Shown: piece by piece, positions 9,954 to 18,788 of the stretch
Layout: each line of letters opens with the position of its first letter
Position numbering within the stretch: position 1 is the stretch's first letter
NCBI RefSeq assembly: GCF_004151485.1
Contig: NZ_SBFF01000011.1
Coordinates: forward strand, 129,720-193,719
Length of the DNA stretch: 64,000 nt
Direction of reading: 5' to 3'
Source: Sphingosinicella sp. CPCC 101087
GTDB taxonomy: Bacteria; Pseudomonadota; Alphaproteobacteria; Sphingomonadales; Sphingomonadaceae
Notes under the pieces: model-generated
Database searches by the model: none
Told to the model about the DNA's origin: nothing
What the model saw: the letters and a program-made list of their open reading frames with translations, nothing else
Program-made: the position numbers and the translations under genes

Positions 9954-9967
9954 TTAGGCTGGCCTAA
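9954..9967. promoter_or_regulatory. Short palindrome upstream of the S10 peptidase pair
   Basis: TTAGGC-TG-GCCTAA, with perfect 6-bp arms, 26 bp upstream of the ATG at 9994. It could be an operator or just a small stem in the leader. No regulator gene is adjacent, so its role is open. Confidence 0.25.
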
Positions 9968-9993
9968 GCGCCGAAACTGGAGCGAGGCCCGAC

Positions 9994-11487
9994 ATGATCC
10001 GATTGGCTGCGATGCTCTGCAGTCTCGTCCTGCTGGCGCTTGTCCCTGCCGCGCCCGTAGCCGCCGCCGTGCCACCGCCCTTGCTCATCCCCGGGGACGA
10101 GCCGACCGTGGTCACCGAGCATGAGATCCGCACGGCGGACGGCCGGCTGCGCTACCAGGCGCGCGCGGGTCGGTTGCCGATCCGGCACGACGAGACTGGC
10201 GAGGTGCGCGGGCGCATCTACTTCACCGCTTACGTCGTCCCTTCGGCCGACGGTCGGCCGCGCCCGCTCACCTTCCTCTGGAACGGCGGACCCACCGTCG
10301 CGTCGCTGCTGCTCCACACCGAAATGTTCGGGCCGCGCCGACTGGAGGGCGACCGGTTCGTCGACAATGCCGAGACGTTGCTGACGGTCAGCGATCTCGT
10401 CTTCTACGATCCGGTGGGGACCGGCTTCAGCCGGCCGGAGCAAGCCGAGACGGCCGCGGAATTTTACGGCACGCTCGGCGACTTCGCCGCGACCGCCGAG
10501 TTCATCCGCGCCTATCGTGCGAGGTTCGGCGCCGAAGCGCAACCTTTGTTCATCGGCGGTGAAAGCTACGGCACCTGGCGCGTCGGCGGAGTCGCCGAGC
10601 TGCTGGCGGGGGCCGGGATCGACCTCGAAGGCGCCTTGCTCATTTCCGGCGGGATTCCCGGATCGCAGATGCCGGACGCCTTCTCCGATGCCCTCTACGT
10701 GCCGGCGCGGACGGCGGCCGCCTTCCACCACGGCAAGCTCGTGCCGGAGTTGATGCGCGATCGCGACGCGACCCTCCGGCAAGCCGTCAAATGGGTACGC
10801 GACGTCTATCGGCCGGCCCTGGAGCGGCTCGAGGGCCTCGACGCCCAGGAGCGCGAGGCGATCGCGCAGGACCTGGCCCGCTTCACCGGCGTGCGCCCGG
10901 AGCTGATCGACCGATCGACCCTGGTCATGCCGAACCGAACCTATCTGCGGACCCTGTTCGAGGGCGACGAGACCCGGGTCCTCAACACGTTCGACATGCG
11001 CCTGTTCGGTGCAGAGCCGAACCCTCCGGGCCGCGCGCGGGCAATCGCCGCTTATCTGCGGGGCGACCTCGGCTACGCCACCGACCTGGCCTATACCGGC
11101 CTGGAAGATGGTTACATGCCGCGTCCCGGGCCGGACCGGCGCAGCACCGGAAGCCGCTGGGACTACAACCATGTCGAAATCACGCCGGAGATGATGGCGC
11201 GCGCGATGGGTGGCGGCGGGCCGCCGGGCTCGCAGCCCTGGCTCCAGCGCGCGATGCGGGCGGATGGCGACCTGCGGGTTTTCGTCGCCGCCGGCCGCTA
11301 CGATTCGCTCAACATGTGCGAGGGCAATCACGACATGGTCGCGCGGCTGGAGCCGGAACTGGCCGGCCGCTTCACCAACCGCTGCTACGAAGGGGGGCAT
11401 ATGATGTATCGCGACGAGGCCGAACGGCACCGGCTCGCGGCGGACGTCCGCCAATTCATCACCGCCGCCGCGGAGGAGGCGCGATGA
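9994..11487 (+). CDS. S10-family serine carboxypeptidase-like protein (paralog 1)
   Basis: Exported alpha/beta-hydrolase-fold protein of the S10 (serine carboxypeptidase) type, 497 residues, with a Sec signal peptide ending in VAAAV. Triad candidates: nucleophile S191 in GGESYGTW, an Asp in VFVAAGRYDSL, and H469 in YEGGHMMY. The oxyanion-hole loop is NGGPTVASLLLHTEMFGPRR, so the canonical GPGS is changed to GPTV. This may alter activity or specificity relative to the next gene. The ATG start has TGGAGCGAG upstream. The 3' end overlaps the next gene by ATGA, so the two S10 proteins are co-expressed. Expected role is trimming of C-terminal residues from peptides in the periplasm. Confidence 0.87.
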   Translation: MIRLAAMLCSLVLLALVPAAPVAAAVPPPLLIPGDEPTVVTEHEIRTADGRLRYQARAGRLPIRHDETGEVRGRIYFTAYVVPSADGRPRPLTFLWNGGPTVASLLLHTEMFGPRRLEGDRFVDNAETLLTVSDLVFYDPVGTGFSRPEQAETAAEFYGTLGDFAATAEFIRAYRARFGAEAQPLFIGGESYGTWRVGGVAELLAGAGIDLEGALLISGGIPGSQMPDAFSDALYVPARTAAAFHHGKLVPELMRDRDATLRQAVKWVRDVYRPALERLEGLDAQEREAIAQDLARFTGVRPELIDRSTLVMPNRTYLRTLFEGDETRVLNTFDMRLFGAEPNPPGRARAIAAYLRGDLGYATDLAYTGLEDGYMPRPGPDRRSTGSRWDYNHVEITPEMMARAMGGGGPPGSQPWLQRAMRADGDLRVFVAAGRYDSLNMCEGNHDMVARLEPELAGRFTNRCYEGGHMMYRDEAERHRLAADVRQFITAAAEEAR

Positions 11488-13094
11488 TGCAATCGCTGGC
11501 GACTGCGCTCGCCGCAGCCTGCCTCGCTTTCGGCACCGCCGCCCGGGCATCGGAAACGGCCTCGCAGACCGAGTCCCCACCCGCGTCAGGCCCGCCGATC
11601 GTGGCTCCGGAAGTGTTCACCCGCGTCTCCGAGGATCCGGCGAGCTTCGCCGACCTGCCGGCGCCGCGCCGGTTCGTCACGCGCCACGAGACCGTCATCC
11701 GCGGACAGAAACTGAGCTACACCGCCACCGCCGGCGAGACCTACATCACCAATCTTGCCGGCGAGCCGATAGCGCGTTTCTTCGCTTTCTCTTACGTCAA
11801 GGACGGTCGGACCGACCCGTCGCGCCCGGTGATGTTCGTCTTCAACGGCGGCCCTGGATCTGCCTCGCTTTGGCTGCACATGGGCGTAGTCGGTCCGCGC
11901 CGCCTCCTCCTCGACCAGGAGGTCAATCCGAGCAGCACGCCCCCTTTCGGCCTCGTCGACAATCCCCATAGCCCGCTCGACGTCGCGGACCTGGTGTTCA
12001 TCGATCCGGTCGGCACCGGCTTCAGCCAGGCGGTGGGCAATGCGCGCAACGCGGACTTCTTCTCCGTCGACGCGGACGCCGAATCCGTCGCCCGTTTCAT
12101 CGAGCTGTGGCTGTCCGAGAACGGCCGCTGGAACTCGCCCAAATATCTGGTCGGTGAAAGCTATGGCAGCGCCCGTGCCGCCGTCCTCACCCGCACCCTC
12201 ATGGGCGGGCCTCTCTATACCGGAGTGATGCGCGGCATCACCGTCGACGGCGTCGTCCTTCTCGGCGTCGTGCTGGGCCGGCCGGGCGGGGAGCAATCCG
12301 GTTCCGACGCGAGCGCGCCCGATCCCCGCGCCGGGCTCGACCTGCCCGGCCTGGCGGCGACCGCCTGGTATCACGGGCGGATCGACCGCGCCGGCCGGAC
12401 CGTCGACCAGCTCCACGAGGAGGTGAGCCGCTTCGCCGCAACCGACTATGCCGAAGCGCTGTTCCGGCAGCGCCAGGAAGGCCTGAGCGAAGAGGAGAAA
12501 GCGGGGATCGCCGCCCGTCTGGCAGCTTATACCGGAATCCCCGCCGCGACCTGGATCGAGAACGACCTCCGTATCTCGACCCAGACTTTCCTCAAGACCC
12601 TCCTGGCCGACCAGGGGATGGAAGCCGGCGCCTATGACAGCCGCTACACGCTTCCACTCGCCGGTAGTGGCGGAGATCCGGTCGCCGACGATCCGGCAAT
12701 GGGTCGCTATGTTCCAGGCTTCGTCGCCGCCTTCCACGAAATGCTGCGCAACGATCTCGAGGTCAGCATGCCGGTTCCCTATAATGCGATCACATGGGCG
12801 GACCTCAACTTCGCGTGGCGCTGGGATCGCGTCGGCGTGCCGCAAGTCGGCAGTTTCGGCGAGGAGCTCGCCATCGCGATGCGGCGCAATCCCAGCCTGC
12901 GCGTGCTCGTCGCCTCGGGCTATTACGACATGGTGACGACCGCCGCTTCCGCCGAGGAGGCGGTCCGTCGCTTCCGCTTGCCAGCCGACCGGGTAACCGT
13001 CCGAAACTATGAATCGGGGCACATGCTCTACCTGGGGGACACCGCCGAGGGCTTCGCCGACGACATTCGCGCGCTGATCGAAGGAGGCCGCTAA
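11484..13094 (+). CDS. S10-family serine carboxypeptidase-like protein (paralog 2)
   Basis: Second exported S10-type protein, 536 residues. It keeps the canonical oxyanion loop (FNGGPGSASLWLHMGVVGPRR), nucleophile S226 (LVGESYGSARA), Asp in VLVASGYYDMV and H513 in YESGHMLY. The start is ATG 11484 (or ATG 11487), just after GGAGGAGG and overlapping the preceding stop as ATGA; the frame is open far upstream but only as a shadow of paralog 1. The signal peptide is MQSLATALAAACLAFGTAAR. Paralogs 1 and 2 form a coupled pair and end convergently with the CoA-transferase gene 22 bp away. Confidence 0.9.
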   Translation: MMQSLATALAAACLAFGTAARASETASQTESPPASGPPIVAPEVFTRVSEDPASFADLPAPRRFVTRHETVIRGQKLSYTATAGETYITNLAGEPIARFFAFSYVKDGRTDPSRPVMFVFNGGPGSASLWLHMGVVGPRRLLLDQEVNPSSTPPFGLVDNPHSPLDVADLVFIDPVGTGFSQAVGNARNADFFSVDADAESVARFIELWLSENGRWNSPKYLVGESYGSARAAVLTRTLMGGPLYTGVMRGITVDGVVLLGVVLGRPGGEQSGSDASAPDPRAGLDLPGLAATAWYHGRIDRAGRTVDQLHEEVSRFAATDYAEALFRQRQEGLSEEEKAGIAARLAAYTGIPAATWIENDLRISTQTFLKTLLADQGMEAGAYDSRYTLPLAGSGGDPVADDPAMGRYVPGFVAAFHEMLRNDLEVSMPVPYNAITWADLNFAWRWDRVGVPQVGSFGEELAIAMRRNPSLRVLVASGYYDMVTTAASAEEAVRRFRLPADRVTVRNYESGHMLYLGDTAEGFADDIRALIEGGR

Positions 13095-13116
13095 TTCCTC
13101 GCATCGAGGATCACCG

Positions 13117-14355
13117 TCAGGCGATCCCCGTCGATGCCTCCACCTGCCGGCCCTGCGTTCGGCCTGCCAATATCGACCCGATCTCCGGTTCCGCATAGCC
13201 GAGCCAGCGCAATATCTCCTCACTATGTTCGGCGAGCCCCGGCGGCGATTCGGAGGTGCCGGTCTGCGCATCGGTCAGGCTGAAGCCGACGTTGAGGATT
13301 TCGCAGGATGCTCGGTCCGGAAGCCCCGCCACCTCGATCGGAAGCTTCATGCCGCGGTCCCGCAAATGCGCAAGCTCGGCCGCCTCGTCGACCTGGCGTA
13401 CCATTCCGCAGGGGATCCCCGCCCCGCTCATCTCGGCTTCCCATTCCGCAGCGCTCTTGCGCTTGAGCTCCCGCGACAGTTCGACCCGCATGGCTTCGGC
13501 ATTCGCGCGGCGAACCTCCGGGTCGGCAAAGCGGGAATCGGCCAGCCAATCCTCTCGGTCGAGGGCTCGGGCCAACGCCGCGAACTGCCCCTGCTGCACC
13601 ACGCCAAGCGATACGAGGCGGCCGTCGCCGGCCTCGAACATCGCCGACGTGGGCTGCCCGCTATAACCGACATTGCCGGTGCGCTGAGGCGCCGTCCCGG
13701 TGACGAGATAGGGAACGATCGCCGACGTCATGAAGGCCAGGCTGGCGTCGAGCATCGCCACGTCGATATATTCGCCGCCGCGCTGCCGCTCGCGGCGAAG
13801 CAGCGCGGCGAGAATGGCGAAGGCCGCGGTCTGGCCGGTCAGCGTGTCGACGACCGGAAATCCGACCCGCATCGGCGGATCGCCGGGATTCCCGCCCAGG
13901 CTCATCATGCCGCTGGTCGCCTGGACGATGTTGTCGATCGCCGGCCAATCGCGCAGCGGTCCGGACTGGCCGTAACCAGAGATCGAGCAATAGACGATGT
14001 CGGGATTGATCTGCCGAACCTCGTCATAGCCGAGGCCAAGCCGTTCCATGACTCCTGGACGAAAGTTCTCGAGCAGTACGTCGGATCGCTCGACGATCCG
14101 GCGCGCCACGTCCCGTTGCTCGGCCGACTTGAGATCGAGGACGATCGACTTCTTGCCCGCATTCACGGCGATGAAGGCGGGCGCCATCCCGTCATAGCGG
14201 CGGTCTGTCCCGTAATAGCGCATTGCGTCACCGCCTCCCGGTGACTCGACCTTGATCACCTCGGCGCCGAGAAGGCGAAGCAGGTGCGACGCATAAGGCC
14301 CCGCCATTACGTGACTGAAATCGGCAACGCGGATGCCGTCAAGCGGCTGGGGCAT
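13117..14355 (-). CDS. Class III (CaiB/BaiF-type) CoA-transferase
   Basis: Cytoplasmic enzyme that moves CoA between acyl-CoA and free carboxylate substrates. 412 residues, single-domain family III fold, starting with PLDGIRVADFSHVMAGPY. Diagnostic segments: GAEVIKVESPGGGD, KKSIVLDLKS, DVLLENFRPGVMERLGLGY, and the catalytic-Asp region GEYIDVAMLD (D203 is the likely nucleophile). The ATG at 14355 has AGGAG eight nucleotides upstream; 25 upstream codons in frame lie inside the DctP gene and are rejected. Last gene of an eight-gene operon, overlapping dctP by 17 nt. With the dehydratase subunits upstream, the likely job is CoA activation of a (2-hydroxy)acid, as FldA and HadA do. Confidence 0.92.
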   Translation of the reverse strand: MPQPLDGIRVADFSHVMAGPYASHLLRLLGAEVIKVESPGGGDAMRYYGTDRRYDGMAPAFIAVNAGKKSIVLDLKSAEQRDVARRIVERSDVLLENFRPGVMERLGLGYDEVRQINPDIVYCSISGYGQSGPLRDWPAIDNIVQATSGMMSLGGNPGDPPMRVGFPVVDTLTGQTAAFAILAALLRRERQRGGEYIDVAMLDASLAFMTSAIVPYLVTGTAPQRTGNVGYSGQPTSAMFEAGDGRLVSLGVVQQGQFAALARALDREDWLADSRFADPEVRRANAEAMRVELSRELKRKSAAEWEAEMSGAGIPCGMVRQVDEAAELAHLRDRGMKLPIEVAGLPDRASCEILNVGFSLTDAQTGTSESPPGLAEHSEEILRWLGYAEPEIGSILAGRTQGRQVEASTGIA

Positions 14356-15385
14356 TCGGAACACTCCTGCAATTGATCTGACCATCTTCGGCGACACTCG
14401 CCCGGGCTGCGCGAAAGACGCCGGTGCCATCGATGCCGTAGCGGGCTAGCGCCGCCGCATTGGCCGCGGCGTCACGAAGATAGAGGGCGTCGAAGCGACT
14501 TTGCTCCGTCTGGGGAAGGTCGTGGGTCGCGACGCCCCCGGCGGCGGCCGCCTCCAGCCCCTGATCGGTCGCTGCACGGATCTCGCGCGCGAGCGCCGCT
14601 TCCCATATGGCGATGCCTTCCTCGAGCACGCGCTGATGCTCGGGCGAGAGCCGGTCCCAGCGCTCGAGGCTCATGGCCCGGGCCGGATAGGCGCCGCGCG
14701 GGACCTTCAGGCTCGTAAAATGCTTCGCCACCTCGGCGAAGTGCAGCGCCTGGAACGTGTCGGGCGGCGCGACCACCCCGTCGAGGACGCCCTTGGCGAG
14801 CTGCGAGTAGACCTCGCCCATCGGCATGTTGACGGGATCGGCACCGAGGTGGCGGAACACGCTCGTCAGCTCGGTCGGCACCCGGATCCGCATGCCGCGC
14901 AAATCGGCAAGCCGCCTCACCGGCCGATCGCGAGTGATGATTCCCGGCAGGCCGCCGCCCTGCACCGCGAGCACCTTCAGGCCATGAAGCTCCTGGCGGA
15001 TCTGCGGGCTGCCGGCGGCCAGGCAGCGGTAGAGCGCCACCTGATGCTCGATCTCCTCGACCCCGCTGTAGAAGCCGGATTGGACGCGGACCAGATGGGC
15101 GCCGCCGCGGACGTAGATGGGCGTGATCAACCCGACGTCGGCAACGCCGTGGCGAAGCTCGATCATCGACTGGTCCGCCGACAGCAACGCCCCCGACCAG
15201 ACCGGCCGCACGTCGAGCGAACCGCCCGAGCGCTGGCGGACGAAATCCATCCAGGCCTGGTCGGCGCGACTGAACGGATGGCCTGGGCCGTAAGGAGTCG
15301 CATAGACCAATTGCGTGGTGCCGGGCGGAATCGGGCGGACGCAAGCGGCGCAGAACAGAAGCAACAGGAGCGCTATCGGCCTCAT
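14339..15385 (-). CDS. TRAP transporter substrate-binding protein (DctP type), probable lipoprotein
   Basis: Periplasmic solute receptor of a tripartite (TRAP) carboxylate transporter; it pairs with the Q and M subunits in the same operon. 348 residues. The N-terminus MRPIALLLLLFCAAC gives a lipoprotein-like signal with Cys15. The body has typical DctP segments: GHPFSRADQAWMDF, DRPVRRLADLRGMRIRVP (with the conserved Arg that usually contacts the substrate carboxylate) and GEVYSQLAKGVLDGVVAPPD. The ATG at 15385 overlaps the upstream stop as ATGA. It is separated from the permease genes by three enzyme genes, an unusual order that argues the transporter and enzymes act on the same compound. Confidence 0.92.
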   Translation of the reverse strand: MRPIALLLLLFCAACVRPIPPGTTQLVYATPYGPGHPFSRADQAWMDFVRQRSGGSLDVRPVWSGALLSADQSMIELRHGVADVGLITPIYVRGGAHLVRVQSGFYSGVEEIEHQVALYRCLAAGSPQIRQELHGLKVLAVQGGGLPGIITRDRPVRRLADLRGMRIRVPTELTSVFRHLGADPVNMPMGEVYSQLAKGVLDGVVAPPDTFQALHFAEVAKHFTSLKVPRGAYPARAMSLERWDRLSPEHQRVLEEGIAIWEAALAREIRAATDQGLEAAAAGGVATHDLPQTEQSRFDALYLRDAAANAAALARYGIDGTGVFRAARASVAEDGQINCRSVPNAPAA

Positions 15386-16662
15386 GCCAGTCCAGCACCC
15401 TTCAGGAACTGCTCCATCGTCGCGACCATTGTGTCGCGGTTCCAGTCGGCCGCATTGACCATGTCGGCATCGAGCGAGAGTACCGGCACGCCCGCCTGCT
15501 CCAGGGCGAGCCGGGTCAGGTTCGTCCCCGACTGCGAAAGGCGGTTGTTGGGCGGCGTCAGCATGACCGCGGCGTCGATCCCGCATCGTTCCGCCTCGCT
15601 GACCATCCAGCCGTTCATCCACGGCGGCAGGTGCAGGACCTCGTTCATCGAGCAGATCCGGCTCGCCAGCGCCTCCATGGGCCGTCCCTTGATCTCGCGA
15701 ATATATTGAGGTCCGGCAAACGGCATGTACATCGACCAGACGAAGACGGCCCCCAGACGTGCCTCGAGCGCCTGGTAGAAGCTGGGATCGTGCCACAGGC
15801 CGGCACCGATCCACATCAGCCGAAGCCGCTCGTTCGCGGCTACGCCCAGGCCCGCGGCCACGCGCTCGGCCACTTCGTCACGGAAGCGGCGTGCATGCGC
15901 GACCGCCCAGTCGGAACCCCGATGCCATTGCGGGATCATCGTGTTCGGCATCTGGTCGGTGATCGCCACCGGGCAGGGGCGCGCGTCACCGATCATCCGG
16001 GCCGCCTCGTCGATATAGGATTCCTGCTCGTTGATCCGCTCCATCAGCGTCTGGAGTCGGTCCTCTTCGAAACGGCGGCCGGTCCGCTCCTCGAGCAAGG
16101 CGATGAGGTCGCGCATCTCCCGGACCAGCAAATCGATCCGCTCAGGCTGGTAGACCTGCTCCCAGCATTGGCGCGACTTGTCGAACCAGGCGGGATCCTT
16201 GTCGGTCCAGGCCGGCGCTTCCATCGGGAAGAAGACGGTGCCGAGCGCGTCCGCCCATTGCGCGAAGACGTGCTGGATACAGTCGCATGTCAGGCGGGCG
16301 ACCAGCACCGTCGGACGAGGAAGCCCGCCCCAAGGTGCGCTGGCGGGGTCGTCGGCAAGTGTGCAGGCCAGGCCGAGGGAGCAATAGCGGCAGCTGTTCG
16401 AGGGATAGCCTCGCTCCGTCATCGCGTCGAAATAGCGGGTCGAGAGCTGTTTGGCGGAGATGTAGGCCGACCACCACTGGTTGGTCACCAGCGGGATGTC
16501 CATCGCGTGGAAGATCTCGTGCGGCGTATCCGCCTGGGCGATCGCGAACGGCTCGCCTTCGTCAACGACGCGGCGCTTCAGCTCCGCGCCGAAAGCCTTC
16601 TGAAAAGCGGTGGCATCGGTCGTGCAGGCGAGGTCCTTGCGGGTTCGGCTCGCATCGCTCAT
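15382..16662 (-). CDS. 2-hydroxyacyl-CoA dehydratase-family subunit (HgdB/FldB-like)
   Basis: 426-residue protein of the 2-hydroxyacyl-CoA dehydratase / benzoyl-CoA reductase D-domain family. Supporting features: a Cys-rich site SNSCRYCSLGLACT (C91, C94, C100), the segment LTCDCIQHVF, long helices with FEEDRLQTLMERINEQ, and a C-terminal domain with GVPVLSLDADMVN and RDTMVATMEQFLKGAG. Known family members carry a [4Fe-4S] cluster and, after ATP-driven one-electron activation, remove water from (R)-2-hydroxyacyl-CoA. The position that often holds a further Cys near the C-terminus reads NNRLSQSG here. ATGA overlaps couple it to genes on both sides. Exact substrate unknown; benzoyl-CoA reductase-like chemistry is an alternative. 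Confidence 0.85.
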   Translation of the reverse strand: MSDASRTRKDLACTTDATAFQKAFGAELKRRVVDEGEPFAIAQADTPHEIFHAMDIPLVTNQWWSAYISAKQLSTRYFDAMTERGYPSNSCRYCSLGLACTLADDPASAPWGGLPRPTVLVARLTCDCIQHVFAQWADALGTVFFPMEAPAWTDKDPAWFDKSRQCWEQVYQPERIDLLVREMRDLIALLEERTGRRFEEDRLQTLMERINEQESYIDEAARMIGDARPCPVAITDQMPNTMIPQWHRGSDWAVAHARRFRDEVAERVAAGLGVAANERLRLMWIGAGLWHDPSFYQALEARLGAVFVWSMYMPFAGPQYIREIKGRPMEALASRICSMNEVLHLPPWMNGWMVSEAERCGIDAAVMLTPPNNRLSQSGTNLTRLALEQAGVPVLSLDADMVNAADWNRDTMVATMEQFLKGAGLA

Positions 16663-18788
16663 CGGAATACTCCCAAAGTGGAGAGCTCCGCGAAACGCTC
16701 GGACGACAGGCCGGCAATCGCAGTCGCAACCTCCTCGTCATGTTCGCCGATCGCGGGCGCCCTGAAAGGTGCCGGCCGCTCCGCGGAGAAACTGATCGGC
16801 GTGCGGACGTGACCGAACCGGCCGAGATGCGGATGGTCGAGTTCGACGAGTGCGCCGCGCGCGGCCAGCCCGGGGTCGCCTTCCATCAGATCCTCGATGT
16901 CCTGTACGGCGCCGGCGGCGATGCCCGCCTCCTGGAGGATGGCGGCAGCCTCGCGATCGGTACGGCGCGAGGTCCACCCGGCAATTTCGTCGCCGCCGAC
17001 GATTGCGCGAAGGCGCTCATACTCACCCTCGTCGGCGGCGCTGATCGCCACCCACCGATCCTCGCCGGTGCAGGGATAGACGCCTTGGTGGAAGACTTCG
17101 GGATCGGCATTGCCGGCGCGCCGCGGCGCCGGGCCCGTCTGGGCCTCGGCCAGCGCCCGCCGCATCTGCTGAACGCACAATTCGTACATCGAGGCATCGA
17201 TATGCGCGCCCCGGCCAGTGCGCCGGCGCTGCTCGAGCGCCGCCGCGGCCATGGCCGCCATGGCAAAGGGCACGATCACGTCCCCATAGGGCACCGACCC
17301 CGGGATAACCGGATCGCGGTCCGGCCAGCCGGTGAGAAACGTACGGCCCGAAAGCGCGCCGCCGGTACCGTCCACACCCCATTCCTGCGCGAGCGGCCCG
17401 GTCTGGCCGAAGACGCTGCCCGAGACCATGACGATGCCCGGATTGCGGGCCGCGAGCGAATCATAGTCGAGGCCGAGCTTCGCCATCGTGCCCGGGGAGA
17501 AATTCTCGACCACCACGTCCGCCCATTCGATCAGCGGCTTCAGCACGTCCCACGCCTCCGGCTTCTTCATGTCCAGGGCGAGACTTTTCTTGGAACTGTT
17601 GAGATGGGCGAACCAGGGCTTGTCGTCGAAATTTCCGGCTTGCGAGGCGGACACCTGGACGTCGAGCCGCGACAGGCAGGGCCGGGTACGACTCTCCACC
17701 TTGATCACCTCCGCGCCGAGGTCTCCGAGCGCCTTGGTGGTGATCGATCCGACCAGCGCCCAGGAGAAATCGAGCACCCGTACCCCGCCAAGCGGCCCGG
17801 GTCGCGTACGCTCTCGGTCGACGGGCGGCGCCGTCTCCGGCCCCGGCCGCCATGAAGCGAAGCGGGACGGCGAGCGAATCCCGTCGGCCTCTTGCCAGAA
17901 GCCGCGCGCCTCGAGATGGGGGTCGGCGAGGACGTCGGCAGGGTCCGCGACCACGCACGCATTGATGCCGCGTCGGCGCCCTTCCCTGCCCATCTCGGCC
18001 CGGCTGCGCGTCGCAAAGAAGGCGGCGATCGCGGCTTCCCACTCGGCGCGAACCGCCGGATCGAGCGTGGACCGGTTGTAGCTCAGCCAATCGACTCCGC
18101 GCAGCGGGTTTGGGACGCCGGCCTCGTCCATCCAGTCCGACAGGGCCTGATTGGCCGGGGCGCCGAAGCGGCCGGTCATCAGCGAGTGGAAGCACCAGCC
18201 GTCGGCGAGGCGCCAGATGCAACGCACCACAGCCCGGCCGTAGCCCAGCGCGCCGCCGATCCGGCGCAGCTTGCGGCGGTCGAACTGCCAGGCGAGGATG
18301 CTGCTGACGTTGCGGTTGAACGCCACTTCCTGGACGGACACGTCGACATGCTGTCCGCGACCGGTCCTGGCGCGGGCAAGGTGCGCCGCCATGGCGCCGG
18401 CGGCGGCGACCATGTCGGCGTGGAAGGTACAAGCATCGAGCGCCTCCTTCACCGGAGCGCGGTCGGGATCGCCGGTCAGGCGCAACGTTCCGCCCATCGC
18501 CGAAGCCACGAGCTCGCTTCCGCGCCAGGAGGCGCGCGGTCCGTGGCTTCCGAACGATGTCACCGAGACATGGATGAGCTCGGGCCTTTCCCGCTCGATC
18601 CGGGCGCGGTCGAGACCCAACTCCCCCAGGCGCGGGAGACCGAGATCGTCGATCAGGAAATCGGCCTCGGGAACGGCGTCCGGGGACACTGAGCGGACCT
18701 CGGCCCCGAGTGAGGCGAGGAAGCGAGCGAGCGGACGTTCCTCCATCCCGCCCAACGCGGCCACCTGGCTGCCTTCGAGTGGACTCAT
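16659..18788 (-). CDS. Two-domain class III CoA-transferase (tandem fusion)
   Basis: 709 residues made of two CaiB/BaiF-type halves. Half 1 (about 1-325) begins GSQVAALGGMEERPLARFL and is divergent; half 2 (about 332-709) is more canonical, with GGVRVLDFSWALVGSITTK, GAEVIKVES, KKSLALDMKKP and VVVENFSPGTMAKLGLDY. At the position of the catalytic Asp both halves have Glu: HVDVSVQEVAF (E154) and HIDASMYELCV (E536). The enzyme may therefore use Glu, be inactive as a transferase, or act as a CoA-binding partner. The frame is open far upstream, but ATG 18788, overlapping the previous stop as ATGA, is the natural start. It sits between two dehydratase subunits in the operon. Confidence 0.87.
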   Translation of the reverse strand: MSPLEGSQVAALGGMEERPLARFLASLGAEVRSVSPDAVPEADFLIDDLGLPRLGELGLDRARIERERPELIHVSVTSFGSHGPRASWRGSELVASAMGGTLRLTGDPDRAPVKEALDACTFHADMVAAAGAMAAHLARARTGRGQHVDVSVQEVAFNRNVSSILAWQFDRRKLRRIGGALGYGRAVVRCIWRLADGWCFHSLMTGRFGAPANQALSDWMDEAGVPNPLRGVDWLSYNRSTLDPAVRAEWEAAIAAFFATRSRAEMGREGRRRGINACVVADPADVLADPHLEARGFWQEADGIRSPSRFASWRPGPETAPPVDRERTRPGPLGGVRVLDFSWALVGSITTKALGDLGAEVIKVESRTRPCLSRLDVQVSASQAGNFDDKPWFAHLNSSKKSLALDMKKPEAWDVLKPLIEWADVVVENFSPGTMAKLGLDYDSLAARNPGIVMVSGSVFGQTGPLAQEWGVDGTGGALSGRTFLTGWPDRDPVIPGSVPYGDVIVPFAMAAMAAAALEQRRRTGRGAHIDASMYELCVQQMRRALAEAQTGPAPRRAGNADPEVFHQGVYPCTGEDRWVAISAADEGEYERLRAIVGGDEIAGWTSRRTDREAAAILQEAGIAAGAVQDIEDLMEGDPGLAARGALVELDHPHLGRFGHVRTPISFSAERPAPFRAPAIGEHDEEVATAIAGLSSERFAELSTLGVFR

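Noticed and set aside
10791..13094. Extending the second S10 protein upstream to 10791
   Set aside because: The upstream part is Arg/Gly/Pro-rich shadow of paralog 1; the ATG at 11484 has an excellent ribosome-binding site and opens into a signal peptide.
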